Origin: CAJQLB01 sp905479065
Lineage (GTDB): Bacteria > Bacteroidota > Bacteroidia > Flavobacteriales > Flavobacteriaceae
DNA length: 64,000 nucleotides
Reading direction: 5' to 3'
Assembly: GCA_943846735.1 (NCBI GenBank)
Contig: OX044364.1
Span: 2,294,001 to 2,358,000 of the forward strand
Below the pieces are notes generated by a model that saw only the letters and a program-made list of their open reading frames with translations, did no database searches and was not told where the DNA came from. Every line of letters begins with the position of its first letter. Positions within the stretch are counted from its first letter, which is position 1. Positions 55,395 through 64,000 of the stretch are shown piece after piece. The position numbers and the translations under genes were made by a program.

Positions 55395-57152
55395 TTGGTG
55401 CGATATTTAAAGACAATAGAAAAATTTTACAACAAAAAAGTAGATGCGACAGGTTTAGCCATATTTCGCATGATTTATGGATGTATTTTATTTTGTGTTG
55501 TTTTAGAATTATTAAAATATCGGCATTTAATATTTGATGAAATTCCCTATTTACGTTTTTCGAATATTGATTATAAGTACGTGTTAATACTATGGCTCAT
55601 TGTGATTTGGCACATTATCATGGGATTATTCACGCGTATTGCGACCATCATTAATTATGTCTTATCTGTGGTCTTTATAGCAACCATTAATAATTTTGGG
55701 AATCATGTGTTTAATATTATGGTAACCATTAATTTTCTGCTAATGTTTATTTCTGTTGCGAGGGTTTATTCAATCGATGCAGTTATTATTAAAATTCAAT
55801 CACCTATAAATAACATAAGGTCATCAAATGTTTCTGTTTTAAATTATTACAGTCTCGTATTTATGTCCCTTGGCTTGATGTATTTTAGTTCAATTTTTGA
55901 TAAATTATTTGTTGATTATTGGGCAAATGGCATGGCTATTTGGACATTTTTCTCAATTCCTTCAGAATTTGCTCGAGATAATTTTAGTTTTTTATTGAAT
56001 AATAAAATTTTGACTCAAGGATTGACATACTTGTCACTAATTTTTGAAACACTTTTTCTTTTTTTGTGTTTTAGAAGAGGTACTAGAGTCATTATGCTTG
56101 TTGTAGGCGTGTTGTTTCATATGGGGATTCTCTTTTGTTTTTCAATAACTTATTTTCAACTCACCTTCCTTAGCTTATATATCTTATTAATACCATTTTC
56201 ATTTTGGTCATTTTTAAAATTAAAATGTCAATATCGTCATAAAACCACTGTATTTGTTGTGGCAGGTTATCGTTGGTCAGAACAATTGTATCAACTGCTT
56301 TTAAGCATTGATGTTTTAAACGCATTTGACTGTAAATTTGGTGATAAGACACTATTAATGGTTAACAAATCTGTAAAGGGTAAAATGATTTATATAAAAG
56401 TATCTGATAGTTACATTCACGATTACAAGCAAATCATGCCTTATCTTTTTAAAAGAATTCCCTTTTGCATGCCTTTTGTCTTAGTCATTGGGATTTCTAG
56501 AATTAGAGCTATTATTGTAAATATATTAAAGTTGATATTTAGCTTTAAAATTAAATCTACCAATGATGATAATGAAGCCTATTTAAAATCTTATAAAATT
56601 AAGACTATTGCATCAATATTATTGTTGTTTGTAATCTTACAGGGGCACGCTTTATTAGATACAAATTTTGCAAGAAAGATACATTTGCCAGAATCAAATA
56701 TCCAAATTAAAGGATTAGCTAGAGCTTTTTTTGGAGTAACGCGGCATAATGTTTTTACCTATGATTATATGAATTCCAATTTAAAAATTTTCAGTGTTGG
56801 GATTAGTTATGTTGATGAATCTAATGAAAAGTGGTTACCATTAACTTTAGAAAATGGAACCGTAGGGTCTTATAAAAAAGGCCTTTGTCGAACACGAAGT
56901 TTTTATTCAAATCGAGATGGAGTTCTTGATAGCCTACAATTAAATAATTACGTTAGAGATTTTACGGCTTTTTGGAGTGTTAACAACGACATTGATTTAG
57001 ACAGTGCTAATTTTAATGTCTATGTCAAAAAAGTGAGAATGTATTTTAACTGGGAAAAAGACAGGTATCAAAAAAGTCGCAGCATCCCTTGGACAAATTT
57101 AGGAAGGGTTGTTTGGAAAGATTCTACTTATATTTCCCAATTGAATCATTAA
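55395..57152 (+). CDS. HTTM (vitamin-K-carboxylase-like) membrane protein
   Basis: A 585-residue polytopic membrane protein. Residues 10-275 match the HTTM domain, related to vitamin K-dependent gamma-carboxylase (DATGLAIFRMIYGCILF at the start; later IWHIIMGLFTRIATIINYVL and VVGVLFHMGILFCFSITYFQL). Residues about 290-370 sit where many family members carry a DCC thiol-oxidoreductase domain, but its CxxC is absent here. The C-terminal 180 residues are soluble and beta-rich. The start is TTG 55395 or GTG 55398; an ATG at 55387 is out of frame. It is divergent from the peptide/kinase cassette. Carboxylase activity is not established for bacterial HTTM proteins. Confidence 0.8.
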   Translation: MVRYLKTIEKFYNKKVDATGLAIFRMIYGCILFCVVLELLKYRHLIFDEIPYLRFSNIDYKYVLILWLIVIWHIIMGLFTRIATIINYVLSVVFIATINNFGNHVFNIMVTINFLLMFISVARVYSIDAVIIKIQSPINNIRSSNVSVLNYYSLVFMSLGLMYFSSIFDKLFVDYWANGMAIWTFFSIPSEFARDNFSFLLNNKILTQGLTYLSLIFETLFLFLCFRRGTRVIMLVVGVLFHMGILFCFSITYFQLTFLSLYILLIPFSFWSFLKLKCQYRHKTTVFVVAGYRWSEQLYQLLLSIDVLNAFDCKFGDKTLLMVNKSVKGKMIYIKVSDSYIHDYKQIMPYLFKRIPFCMPFVLVIGISRIRAIIVNILKLIFSFKIKSTNDDNEAYLKSYKIKTIASILLLFVILQGHALLDTNFARKIHLPESNIQIKGLARAFFGVTRHNVFTYDYMNSNLKIFSVGISYVDESNEKWLPLTLENGTVGSYKKGLCRTRSFYSNRDGVLDSLQLNNYVRDFTAFWSVNNDIDLDSANFNVYVKKVRMYFNWEKDRYQKSRSIPWTNLGRVVWKDSTYISQLNH

Positions 57153-57168
57153 AAACATAAATTAATAC

Positions 57169-57197
57169 AAAAGTCCATCTCATTAGGATGGACTTTT
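57169..57197. terminator. Bidirectional terminator between convergent genes
   Basis: AAAAGTCCATC and GATGGACTTTT form a perfect 11-bp stem with a 7-base loop between the HTTM and T9SS cargo genes, with A/T runs on both sides. Confidence 0.8.
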
Positions 57198-57217
57198 ACT
57201 ATGTTATGGATTATTTT

Positions 57218-58040
57218 TTACTTAACAAGTATTTGTTTGGAGACAGTTTGCGAGTTGTTGTTTAATTGCACTAAATAGATACCTGTGATTAAGTTTTTGA
57301 CATCAATTCGGTTGGTAGTGTTATAAGCATCAATGGTTGTTTTTAAGATTGTTTTTCCATTGATATCATAAATAGTGACGTTGGTATCTTCAGCTAGTTG
57401 TCCAGAGATGATGATTTGCTTGGTGTTATGAATAGCTTTAATACTTATTTCATTGAGATCTATGTCCTTGTTTGACAAGGCATCATTAGGTTCAAAATGC
57501 AAGAAGAAACGTCCACTACCAGAGATAGTTTCATTGACATCAACGATGTAAGAAGTCATATCATTTAAGAGCGTCCAAGTATCTTTGTCACGATCTTCCA
57601 GGTAAATGACCACGTCATCAGGTATGACTATATCGTCAATGCTAAAGGTGATTTGTTGCCCTGTTACTGCTTCAACTCCTAATGGGACAATACTTTGAGA
57701 GACATTGTCTAGAGGCAGTGTTTGTATGGCCAATTCTTCGTCAGTGCTATTAGTGACTAATTTAGAATAAAGGTTATAATTGTCACCACTGTCAAAAATA
57801 TCTGAATCTAAGCCTAAATCAAATCCTTCAGACACGTTATTATTTTCTAAGAAGTAGAGTTCAGTGTGTCTTATTTGGCTGCCATTTTCAAGACTAAGTC
57901 TTAATTTGTGGAAACTCACGTCAGAGGTTGAGCGTCCATCTTGCAGAAAGTCATCACCTCCAACGATGGTTCTCATATCAGGCGTAAAGGTAACGGTTAC
58001 ATTATCAGATTTAGCAGCTAGATAAAATCCTTGTCCTGGT
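57218..58040. repeat. Duplicated C-terminal module, copy A
   Basis: This stretch aligns with 59761-60583 at a constant offset of 2543 bases, without gaps and with only about two dozen mismatches by eye. The part 57823-58027 looks identical in both copies. It encodes the region before and including the sorting domain. Confidence 0.9.
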
Positions 58041-59479
58041 GCGATTGTTACATTATTAATAATTGCATTGGTTAGGTTATAATAAGACCAGCCATCTGTT
58101 CCATTGATGCCATTATATCCATAAACAGCCGCATAATTTTCGTCAAGAACTTCTATGTTTTCAGTAAGAAAATCACTGAGACTTACATATGATGGGTAAG
58201 GATTTCCAACCACATTCCAACGAGTTTGTACATTTCTTAAATTCACAGAGACATTACCTGTTTCTACATTACCTGTAAATTTTACAGTTCGACTATCATT
58301 TTGTGCTGTAGAAACACGATAGCCTTGACTCACATCTAGAGTTATATCTGTGGTATTAGAATAGGGGTCAGACCAGCCATAATAACCGTTATTATAATTA
58401 TAGAAGGCGTAAAGTGTTCCATTGTTATAAATACGATGTGTGCCATTACTCAGAGTGTTTTCTGTTAAAAAGCTACTCCAAGTTTGACCTGAAACAGGAG
58501 GTGAAATGATGTCATTACCATTTTCATTTGGCTCCCAATTATTAACCCATCTATGATAGTTCAGAACACCATCCACAGTCCCATTAACTATTAAACTTCC
58601 AAATTCGTCGTCATTTGAATAGCATTTAAATATTCCTGCACTCACAATATCGTTTTGAACGGTCAATGATCCATCTAAGTTAATAGTTAAGTTTCCATCA
58701 CTTGAAATAGTAACATTATTAAATTCTCTGTCATCTCTAATTCTAATCTTTTTATCTGATGGAATTCGAATGTTAGAATCGGCATTTGGCACTTCACTTT
58801 TAGACCATCGTGAAGCCTCTGTTACAAAATCAAATGAATAACCCAACCAATCATTAGTATCACTATCTTCATATCCTGTCACAGTTAAATTATCTATAAA
58901 TACGTAATCATTGTTGCTACTTGCATCACATCTTAAACGCAATTTATTTTTAGTATTAAATACATAATTGTTAGCGTTAAAGGTGACTATTTCTTTGACT
59001 CCAAAATTTTCAGAGCCACAATCATTATTGTTGAAATCAATTTCTTTAACGTACTGTTTTATAGTGGTCCAATTATTACCATTATCAGAGCTGAGTTCTA
59101 AAAACCAATCTTCATTTCCGTTCTCCATGCTTGCAACAAAAAAGTTATAGCTAACGGCAACAGAATTAAAATTTGAAAAATCAAATTTATTAGAAATTAA
59201 AGAAGAATTTGAGTCACTGTTGTCACGAAGTCTAACAACCTTTCCTGATAAGTTATCTACACATTCATAGGTGTCAATATCAGATAAGTTGATTATAGAA
59301 CTTTCATTCATTCTGTGGACATCATTTCCACCATCATTCCAATTTCCAAAATTGGATTCAAAATTATCCTCAGATAAAACAGTTTGTGAAAATCCAGAGG
59401 AGATTATTCCAAAAACCCCTATTATGAATAATAGTATAGAGGGGAATATTCTCTTGTTTTTTGGCGCAGAAAAAAACAT
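57218..59479 (-). CDS. Secreted T9SS type A cargo protein 1
   Basis: A 753-residue protein with signal peptide (IFPSILLFIIGVFGIISSGFSQ, about 10-31). The first part has an MAM/jelly-roll-like module (NFESNFGNWNDGG...; WFLELSSDNGNNWTTIKQYV). The C-terminal ~75 residues are a type A sorting domain: NEISIKAIHNTKQIIISGQL, then VTIYDINGKTILKTTI, then LITGIYLVQLNNN, ending KQILVK. T9SS exports such proteins across the outer membrane and attaches them to the surface or releases them. No catalytic domain is recognised. Residues from about 480 onward are nearly identical to the second cargo protein. Confidence 0.9.
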   Translation of the reverse strand: MFFSAPKNKRIFPSILLFIIGVFGIISSGFSQTVLSEDNFESNFGNWNDGGNDVHRMNESSIINLSDIDTYECVDNLSGKVVRLRDNSDSNSSLISNKFDFSNFNSVAVSYNFFVASMENGNEDWFLELSSDNGNNWTTIKQYVKEIDFNNNDCGSENFGVKEIVTFNANNYVFNTKNKLRLRCDASSNNDYVFIDNLTVTGYEDSDTNDWLGYSFDFVTEASRWSKSEVPNADSNIRIPSDKKIRIRDDREFNNVTISSDGNLTINLDGSLTVQNDIVSAGIFKCYSNDDEFGSLIVNGTVDGVLNYHRWVNNWEPNENGNDIISPPVSGQTWSSFLTENTLSNGTHRIYNNGTLYAFYNYNNGYYGWSDPYSNTTDITLDVSQGYRVSTAQNDSRTVKFTGNVETGNVSVNLRNVQTRWNVVGNPYPSYVSLSDFLTENIEVLDENYAAVYGYNGINGTDGWSYYNLTNAIINNVTIAPGQGFYLAAKSDNVTVTFTPDMRTIVGGDDFLQDGRSTSDVSFHKLRLSLENGSQIRHTELYFLENNNVSEGFDLGLDSDIFDSGDNYNLYSKLVTNSTDEELAIQTLPLDNVSQSIVPLGVEAVTGQQITFSIDDIVIPDDVVIYLEDRDKDTWTLLNDMTSYIVDVNETISGSGRFFLHFEPNDALSNKDIDLNEISIKAIHNTKQIIISGQLAEDTNVTIYDINGKTILKTTIDAYNTTNRIDVKNLITGIYLVQLNNNSQTVSKQILVK

Positions 59480-59589
59480 AGCTTGTTGGGATTATGATAT
59501 TAGATTTAGGGATGATAAAATTACATTTTGTCGATTAATTATGTATTTCATCGGTAAAAATGTGAATTTTTACGTTTTTATTTTTTTCC

Positions 59590-59621
59590 TTATGTATACT
59601 CAGTCATAATTTATGTATACT
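59590..59621. repeat. Direct repeat TTATGTATACT x2 upstream of cargo gene 1
   Basis: Two exact copies of TTATGTATACT (59590-59600 and 59611-59621) are spaced 21 bases, two helical turns. Each holds the palindrome GTATAC. They lie about 110-140 bases before the start of cargo gene 1 and look like a tandem operator. Confidence 0.55.
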
Positions 59622-59713
59622 TGGTTGTATTTTAAAATATTTTTGTAAAACTCTTATTATGATGAGATTTTATTATTGAATACGATGAATTCAATACGTT
59701 TTTAGGTGTCAAA

Positions 59714-59738
59714 AAGCCCTTCTAATTAGAAAGGACTT
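59714..59738 (-). terminator. Terminator after T9SS cargo gene 2
   Basis: On the minus strand a 10-11 bp stem with one bulge and a G-U pair (AAGTCCTTTCT with AGAAGGGCTT) is followed by a T-run, 23 bases after the stop of the large cargo gene. Confidence 0.6.
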
Positions 59739-59760
59739 CTTCAAATGATTCTAAGAGTTT

Positions 59761-60583
59761 TTATTTAACAAGTATTTGTTTGGAGACAGTTTGCGAGTTG
59801 TTGTTTAATTGCACTAAATAGATACCTGTGATTAAGTTTTTAACATCAATACGGTTGGTAGTGTTATAAGCATCAATGGTTGTTTTTAAGATTGTTTTTC
59901 CATTGATATCATAGATAGTCACGTTGGTATCTTCAGCTAGTTGCCCAGAGATGATGATTTGCTTGGTGTTATGAATAGCTTTAATACTTATTTCATTGAG
60001 ATTTATGCCCTTGTTTGACAAGGCATCATTAGGCTCAAAGTGTAAGAAGAAACGTCCAGTACCAGAGATAGTTTCATTGACATCAACGATGTAAGAAGTC
60101 ATATCATTTAAGAGCGTCCAAGTATCTTTGTCACGATCTTCCAAGTAAATGACCACGTCATCAGGTATGACTATATCGTCAATGCTAAAGGTGATTTGTT
60201 GCCCTGTTACTGCTTCAACTCCTATTGGGACAATACTTTGAGAGACATTGTCTAGAGGCAGTGTTTGTATGGCTAATTTTTCGTCAGTGCTATCAGTGAC
60301 TAATTTAGAATAAAGGTTATAATTGTCACCACTGTCAAAAATATTAGTATCGTAACCTGAATCAAATCCTTCAGACACGTTATTATTTTCTAAGAAGTAG
60401 AGTTCAGTGTGTCTTATTTGGCTGCCATTTTCAAGACTAAGTCTTAATTTGTGGAAACTCACGTCAGAGGTTGAGCGTCCATCTTGCAGAAAGTCATCAC
60501 CTCCAACGATGGTTCTCATATCAGGCGTAAAGGTAACGGTTACATTATCAGATTTAGCAGCTAGATAAAACCCTTGTCCAGGA
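59761..60583. repeat. Duplicated C-terminal module, copy B
   Basis: Partner of 57218-58040, collinear without gaps. Beyond the near-identical block the two genes diverge but keep the same register, and a second identical stretch is found at 60734-60807 and 58191-58264. Confidence 0.9.
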
Positions 60584-63500
60584 GCAACAGTGATAGACTG
60601 AGTTTGAGCAGTAGTTTTATTATAATACACCCATCCATCTTCATCATTAATGCCGGTGTATCCTAGAACGCCAATGTATCCACTGTCTAGTTTATCTTCA
60701 TTTGCTACAATAAAATCATACATATCTATGTAGGATGGGTAAGGATTTCCAACCACATTCCAACGAGTTTGTACATTTCTTAAATTCACAGAGACATTAC
60801 CTGTTTCAACTTGCCCAGTAAACTTGACTGTTTGACTACTAACTGCAGGGGTAGAGACTCTGTATCCTTTTCCAGATTCAATCATGGTACTTGTATCATT
60901 AACAGAGTAAGGGTTTCCCCAACCGAAATAGCCATTATTGTAGGCATAAAATGCATACAGAGTACCATTATTGTAAATAGCATTTGTTCCGTTAACCACG
61001 TTGTTAGCAATAACATCTGTCCAAGATTGGTTTTTTACAGGAGATGCGATTATATCATTTCCATTGGTGTCCAATTCCCAGTTATTAGTCCAACGGTTGT
61101 AACTGGCGTTTCCAGTAGCTGTTCCTGTGACAATTAAGCTAGAAAATTCGTCATCATCAGAGAATAGGCTTGTCGTTCCTTCGTTAGTAAAATCAACTGT
61201 GGTCAATGAACCATCTTTACCAATGCTAAATTCTGCACCAGCTTTAACGATTATTGAATTAACCTGTGTATCACTTGTGAGTCTCAAATGTTTAGTATTT
61301 GGTATTAACACATCAGATGAAGAGGTAGGCAAGGAGCCTTTTGACCAACGTGATGTATTTGTAGCAAGGTCACTTTCAGTACCTAACCATAAATTGTAAT
61401 TTGAAGTTCCTGTTAGGGTAACATCCTCCCATTCTAATTTTTCATCATCATCATCTTGATACACCTTGATATATAATTTAATGCTGTCACCTATAACCGT
61501 GTTCCCCGTTAATGAATTGATATCACCACCAATGATTGTATCATCATCGATATCGTTGATGTAAGTAACAATATTTATTGGACTCCCTCCATTAAGGCTA
61601 TATTGTAATTTGATGTAATCTTCATTCCCTAAATCATCTGTTTTCCTGATTTTAACAGTAAAGTTTAAGTTTGTATAGCTTGAAATAATAATATTATTTG
61701 TTTCCCATGTTACTGTATTTCCATCAAGTTTGCTACAGTGTATATGGTCGTTGTGTACTCGAACATCTGTATCACTACCTGGATCATTCATAGACCAACT
61801 AATGCCATTAATACTTGTTGTGCTTGTGCCAGAACCAGAAATGGTGTCAGACGATTCATCTGATAAATCTTCATAAAACAACTCATCAGGCGCAGGCGTT
61901 ACGGTAATGTTTTGGGTGCTAGTTGCATTACAACCATTAGCACCCGTTGCAACAAGGGTTACCGTGTAGGTTCCTGTAGCATTATAGGTGTAGCTAGGGC
62001 TAGCAAATAAGGAAGTTCCAAAACTGTCACCAAAATCCCATGCGTATGATGTTGCATTACTGGACAGATTATTAAATTGTACCGAATTTCCTAAAACAAC
62101 AGAGGTTGGAGTTATGGAAAATGCAGAAGTTACATTGGTAACTGTTATCACCACATTACCTGTCATGGTTTGTGTACAACCCTCGCTGTTAGTAGCCTCA
62201 ATGGTGTAGGTGCCATTATCAGAGAAAGCGCCATAACTAAGAGCACTCCCTGTACCTGCAATTGGAGCTCCTTCATTCACACCATCTTTAAGAAGTTGGT
62301 AGTCAACACCGACATCAGAATCACTCAAGCCAATGGTAGTTGTTTGTGTATTTCCTGAACAGTAAGCTAGGTCATCACCAGTAACGGTGTAGGCTGTAAT
62401 TGGAGAACAGTCACTCATACCAGTGAGGGTCACATTATCAATTTTATATTCTTCGCTGTTAGAATCATTATTCATTGCAATAATAATTTCTAAAGTATTT
62501 CCAGATATTCCTGTTAGTGACCAAGTAAATGTGCCATTATTGTTGTCTCCAGCATATTGTGCATTTGGAACGTTTGTAATACTTCCACCATCTAACTTAT
62601 AGTAGAAATTTATAAAATCCTCATCACTTTCAAAATCGCCATCAAATTCGATAAATGAACTCAGTTTTAAATCATCATAATTAGATATGTTGATTGTTTG
62701 GGTTTGCCACTCTGCAGTACCATCAATATCATCACCTTCAAATATGTTATTACCATTATCATTTCTTACTTCAAAACGGTCCGCATTGGTGCCAGAGGTA
62801 TCAGTACTCCAAGTAGTTCCGTAAGCATCTGTGCCAGATGTATCACCTTGGTTTTCGTCCTCAAAATTTTCAAAGAATAACGTTTCTATTGGGTTATTAA
62901 CAGCAATCGTTGTTGTTGCAGTAGTATCACTACCACAACTTGATGTTGCAGTTAAGGTAACAGTATAGGTCCCTGTGGCGGTGTATTGGTGGCTTGGGCT
63001 CGTCTCGGTTGATGTGGGACTACCATCACCAAAATTCCATGAATATGACGTTACATTAGAAGAGGTATTGGTGAAATTGACAGTATTATTTACTTCTATG
63101 GTATTGTTATCTGTTGTAAAACTTGCTACCGAATTGGTTATTCCTGAAACCGTGATGTCATCCAAATACAGTTTATCATTATTCTGACCGGCATCACAAC
63201 GAAATCTAATTTTATTTTGTGTATTGAATGTTTGACTTGAAGCTAAGATAGTAACCGATTCATTGTAACATACATCTTCTGTAAAGTCATTATCCACCAC
63301 ATATTGCGCTATAGTAGTCCAATTTGAACCATTATCTGAGCTGAATTCAATATACCAATCTTCATTACTTTCAAAGCTCTGAACAAGATACTCAAACTCT
63401 ACAGTAATCTCATCGTAAGTTGTAAGATCATAAGTGTCTGAAAATAAACTAGAATCTTCACCTGAGTTGTCTTTTAGCCTTATCTTTTGGCTATTATCAA

Positions 63501-63696
63501 GACATTCATAATTATAAGTATATTTTGAACAATCTTCACCTCCATCATTCCAGTTTCCAAAGCCTGATTCAAAATCATCATTGGTAATTACTGTTGTCGT
63601 AGAGCAGTCATTACCTTGCGCACTTAAAAAATTCATAAAAAGACCAAACAAAAAAATGGGTAGCACTCGTGTTATTGCAGAATATTGGGTATTCAT
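59761..63696 (-). CDS. Secreted T9SS type A cargo protein 2 with PKD domains
   Basis: The ATG at 63696 (MNTQYSAITRVLPIFLFGLF) gives 1311 residues with a signal peptide; an upstream in-frame start at 63771 would bury it. From N- to C-terminus: a jelly-roll-like module similar to that of cargo 1 (FESGFGNWNDGGEDC), a PKD domain (TSYSWNFGDGSPTSTETSPS), an adhesion-type beta module, a second PKD domain (TSYAWDFGDSFGTSLFASPS), another beta module, then the region shared with cargo 1 and a type A sorting domain ending KQILVK. There is no catalytic domain. An adhesive or matrix role at the cell surface is likely but inferred. Confidence 0.9.
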   Translation of the reverse strand: MNTQYSAITRVLPIFLFGLFMNFLSAQGNDCSTTTVITNDDFESGFGNWNDGGEDCSKYTYNYECLDNSQKIRLKDNSGEDSSLFSDTYDLTTYDEITVEFEYLVQSFESNEDWYIEFSSDNGSNWTTIAQYVVDNDFTEDVCYNESVTILASSQTFNTQNKIRFRCDAGQNNDKLYLDDITVSGITNSVASFTTDNNTIEVNNTVNFTNTSSNVTSYSWNFGDGSPTSTETSPSHQYTATGTYTVTLTATSSCGSDTTATTTIAVNNPIETLFFENFEDENQGDTSGTDAYGTTWSTDTSGTNADRFEVRNDNGNNIFEGDDIDGTAEWQTQTINISNYDDLKLSSFIEFDGDFESDEDFINFYYKLDGGSITNVPNAQYAGDNNNGTFTWSLTGISGNTLEIIIAMNNDSNSEEYKIDNVTLTGMSDCSPITAYTVTGDDLAYCSGNTQTTTIGLSDSDVGVDYQLLKDGVNEGAPIAGTGSALSYGAFSDNGTYTIEATNSEGCTQTMTGNVVITVTNVTSAFSITPTSVVLGNSVQFNNLSSNATSYAWDFGDSFGTSLFASPSYTYNATGTYTVTLVATGANGCNATSTQNITVTPAPDELFYEDLSDESSDTISGSGTSTTSINGISWSMNDPGSDTDVRVHNDHIHCSKLDGNTVTWETNNIIISSYTNLNFTVKIRKTDDLGNEDYIKLQYSLNGGSPINIVTYINDIDDDTIIGGDINSLTGNTVIGDSIKLYIKVYQDDDDEKLEWEDVTLTGTSNYNLWLGTESDLATNTSRWSKGSLPTSSSDVLIPNTKHLRLTSDTQVNSIIVKAGAEFSIGKDGSLTTVDFTNEGTTSLFSDDDEFSSLIVTGTATGNASYNRWTNNWELDTNGNDIIASPVKNQSWTDVIANNVVNGTNAIYNNGTLYAFYAYNNGYFGWGNPYSVNDTSTMIESGKGYRVSTPAVSSQTVKFTGQVETGNVSVNLRNVQTRWNVVGNPYPSYIDMYDFIVANEDKLDSGYIGVLGYTGINDEDGWVYYNKTTAQTQSITVAPGQGFYLAAKSDNVTVTFTPDMRTIVGGDDFLQDGRSTSDVSFHKLRLSLENGSQIRHTELYFLENNNVSEGFDSGYDTNIFDSGDNYNLYSKLVTDSTDEKLAIQTLPLDNVSQSIVPIGVEAVTGQQITFSIDDIVIPDDVVIYLEDRDKDTWTLLNDMTSYIVDVNETISGTGRFFLHFEPNDALSNKGINLNEISIKAIHNTKQIIISGQLAEDTNVTIYDINGKTILKTTIDAYNTTNRIDVKNLITGIYLVQLNNNSQTVSKQILVK

Positions 63697-63985
63697 CTTG
63701 GTTAAGTTTTTTTTGTTTAGATAACAGTGGTTTAGCTCTGAGGGGAATGTCAAAAATAAGGCAGGTAACACTGTTTAAAAACAAAATCGATAAGTGGTAA
63801 GTATTACTTGTTGTCTGCAATTAAAATGTGAATTTCATCGATGAAATACACCATATACTCAATGTCGCTTTTTTTAAAAATGTATGAATGGTAATGTATT
63901 TTTTATCAATGGTATGTTTTTAGTATTTTTTGATAAAAATCTAATTTTTTTAATATTATATAATTGGTAATCAAGAATTTAGAGA
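63697..63985. promoter_or_regulatory. Upstream region of cargo gene 2 with palindromic site
   Basis: This 289-base AT-rich stretch has no gene. It holds a perfect 16-bp palindrome, ATTTCATCGATGAAAT (63832-63847), followed on the plus strand by ACACCAT. The right half-site matches the repeats upstream of gldK. It lies about 140 bases before the cargo gene 2 start and is a candidate operator. Confidence 0.5.
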
Positions 63986-64000
63986 ATGAATAAGGCGAAA
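63986..64000 (+). CDS. Possible start of a further gene (cut by window end)
   Basis: ATG at 63986 followed by four sense codons (MNKAK) up to the edge, preceded by an AT-rich stretch with TATAATTG (63958-63965 region). Too little is visible to judge whether it is a gene. Confidence 0.25.

Noticed and set aside
55387..55410. ATG at 55387 as the start of the HTTM gene
   Set aside because: It is out of frame and meets a stop after seven codons; a frameshift would be needed and nothing else supports one.
1..64000. tRNA, rRNA, CRISPR arrays, insertion sequences, prophage or restriction/defence genes
   Set aside because: None was recognised by reading; tRNAscan and repeat searches would be needed to exclude small RNA genes fully.

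Overview
The window is chromosomal DNA from a marine-type member of the Flavobacteriaceae (Bacteroidota). Support comes from low-GC, densely packed genes, the gliding and type IX secretion genes gldB, gldC and gldKLMN, two proteins with T9SS type A C-terminal sorting domains, an exosortase-F (XrtF) pair, and Bacteroidota-style promoters (-7 TAnnTTTG). I cannot name the genus from sequence alone. I saw no rRNA, tRNA, CRISPR array, insertion sequence or prophage.

Layout. 1-3.6 kb: 3' end of dnaG, a LuxR-type regulator with an altered receiver, nadE, then gldB-gldC. 3.7-10.5 kb: a large BNR/sortilin-like secreted protein, a Gfo/Idh oxidoreductase with a DUF1080 sugar hydrolase (probable 3-keto-glycoside pathway), and an exported aminotransferase-fold protein. 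10.5-16.1 kb: the rod-shape operon mreB-mreC-mreD-mrdA-rodA on the minus strand, preceded by purH and a GAF/fRMsr gene. 18.4-23.6 kb: xrtF with its partner, then a cysteine-rich metal-handling operon (HYC_CC_PP protein, TonB receptor, HMA protein, metal-binding lipoprotein, LolA-like lipoprotein). 23.6-31.8 kb: CotH-like lipoprotein, then a housekeeping block read leftward (miaB, sigma-54 activator, lptE, TPR-like protein, secG, and separately groES-groEL). 31.9-41.2 kb: membrane protein, topA, a degenerate arginase-fold protein, gldKLMN. 41.3-50.6 kb: FAD oxidoreductase, DUF983 protein, ABC-F ATPase, a complete RND efflux operon, and a small zinc-ribbon-like protein. 50.7-52.7 kb: LRR protein and a beta-barrel protein with a strongly basic tail. 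52.8-57.2 kb: the most unusual region. 57.2-63.7 kb: two T9SS cargo proteins with a nearly identical C-terminal module.

Most notable: the minus-strand cassette at 52774-55179 encodes a 52-residue peptide too short for usual gene finders, an HPr-kinase-like protein and a PF14907-type nucleotidyltransferase. Opposite it lies an HTTM (vitamin-K-carboxylase-like) membrane protein. None of the four has an ATG start. The peptide has a Tat-like leader and ends in serine. In lasso-peptide clusters an HPr-kinase homologue phosphorylates a C-terminal serine, but no lasso cyclase or protease is present here. It may be an undescribed peptide-modification system.

Other points are a response regulator with Glu in place of the phosphoacceptor Asp, an arginase-fold protein without its metal ligands beside gldK, and a CGATGAAAT motif found as a tandem array before gldK and singly before both T9SS cargo genes.
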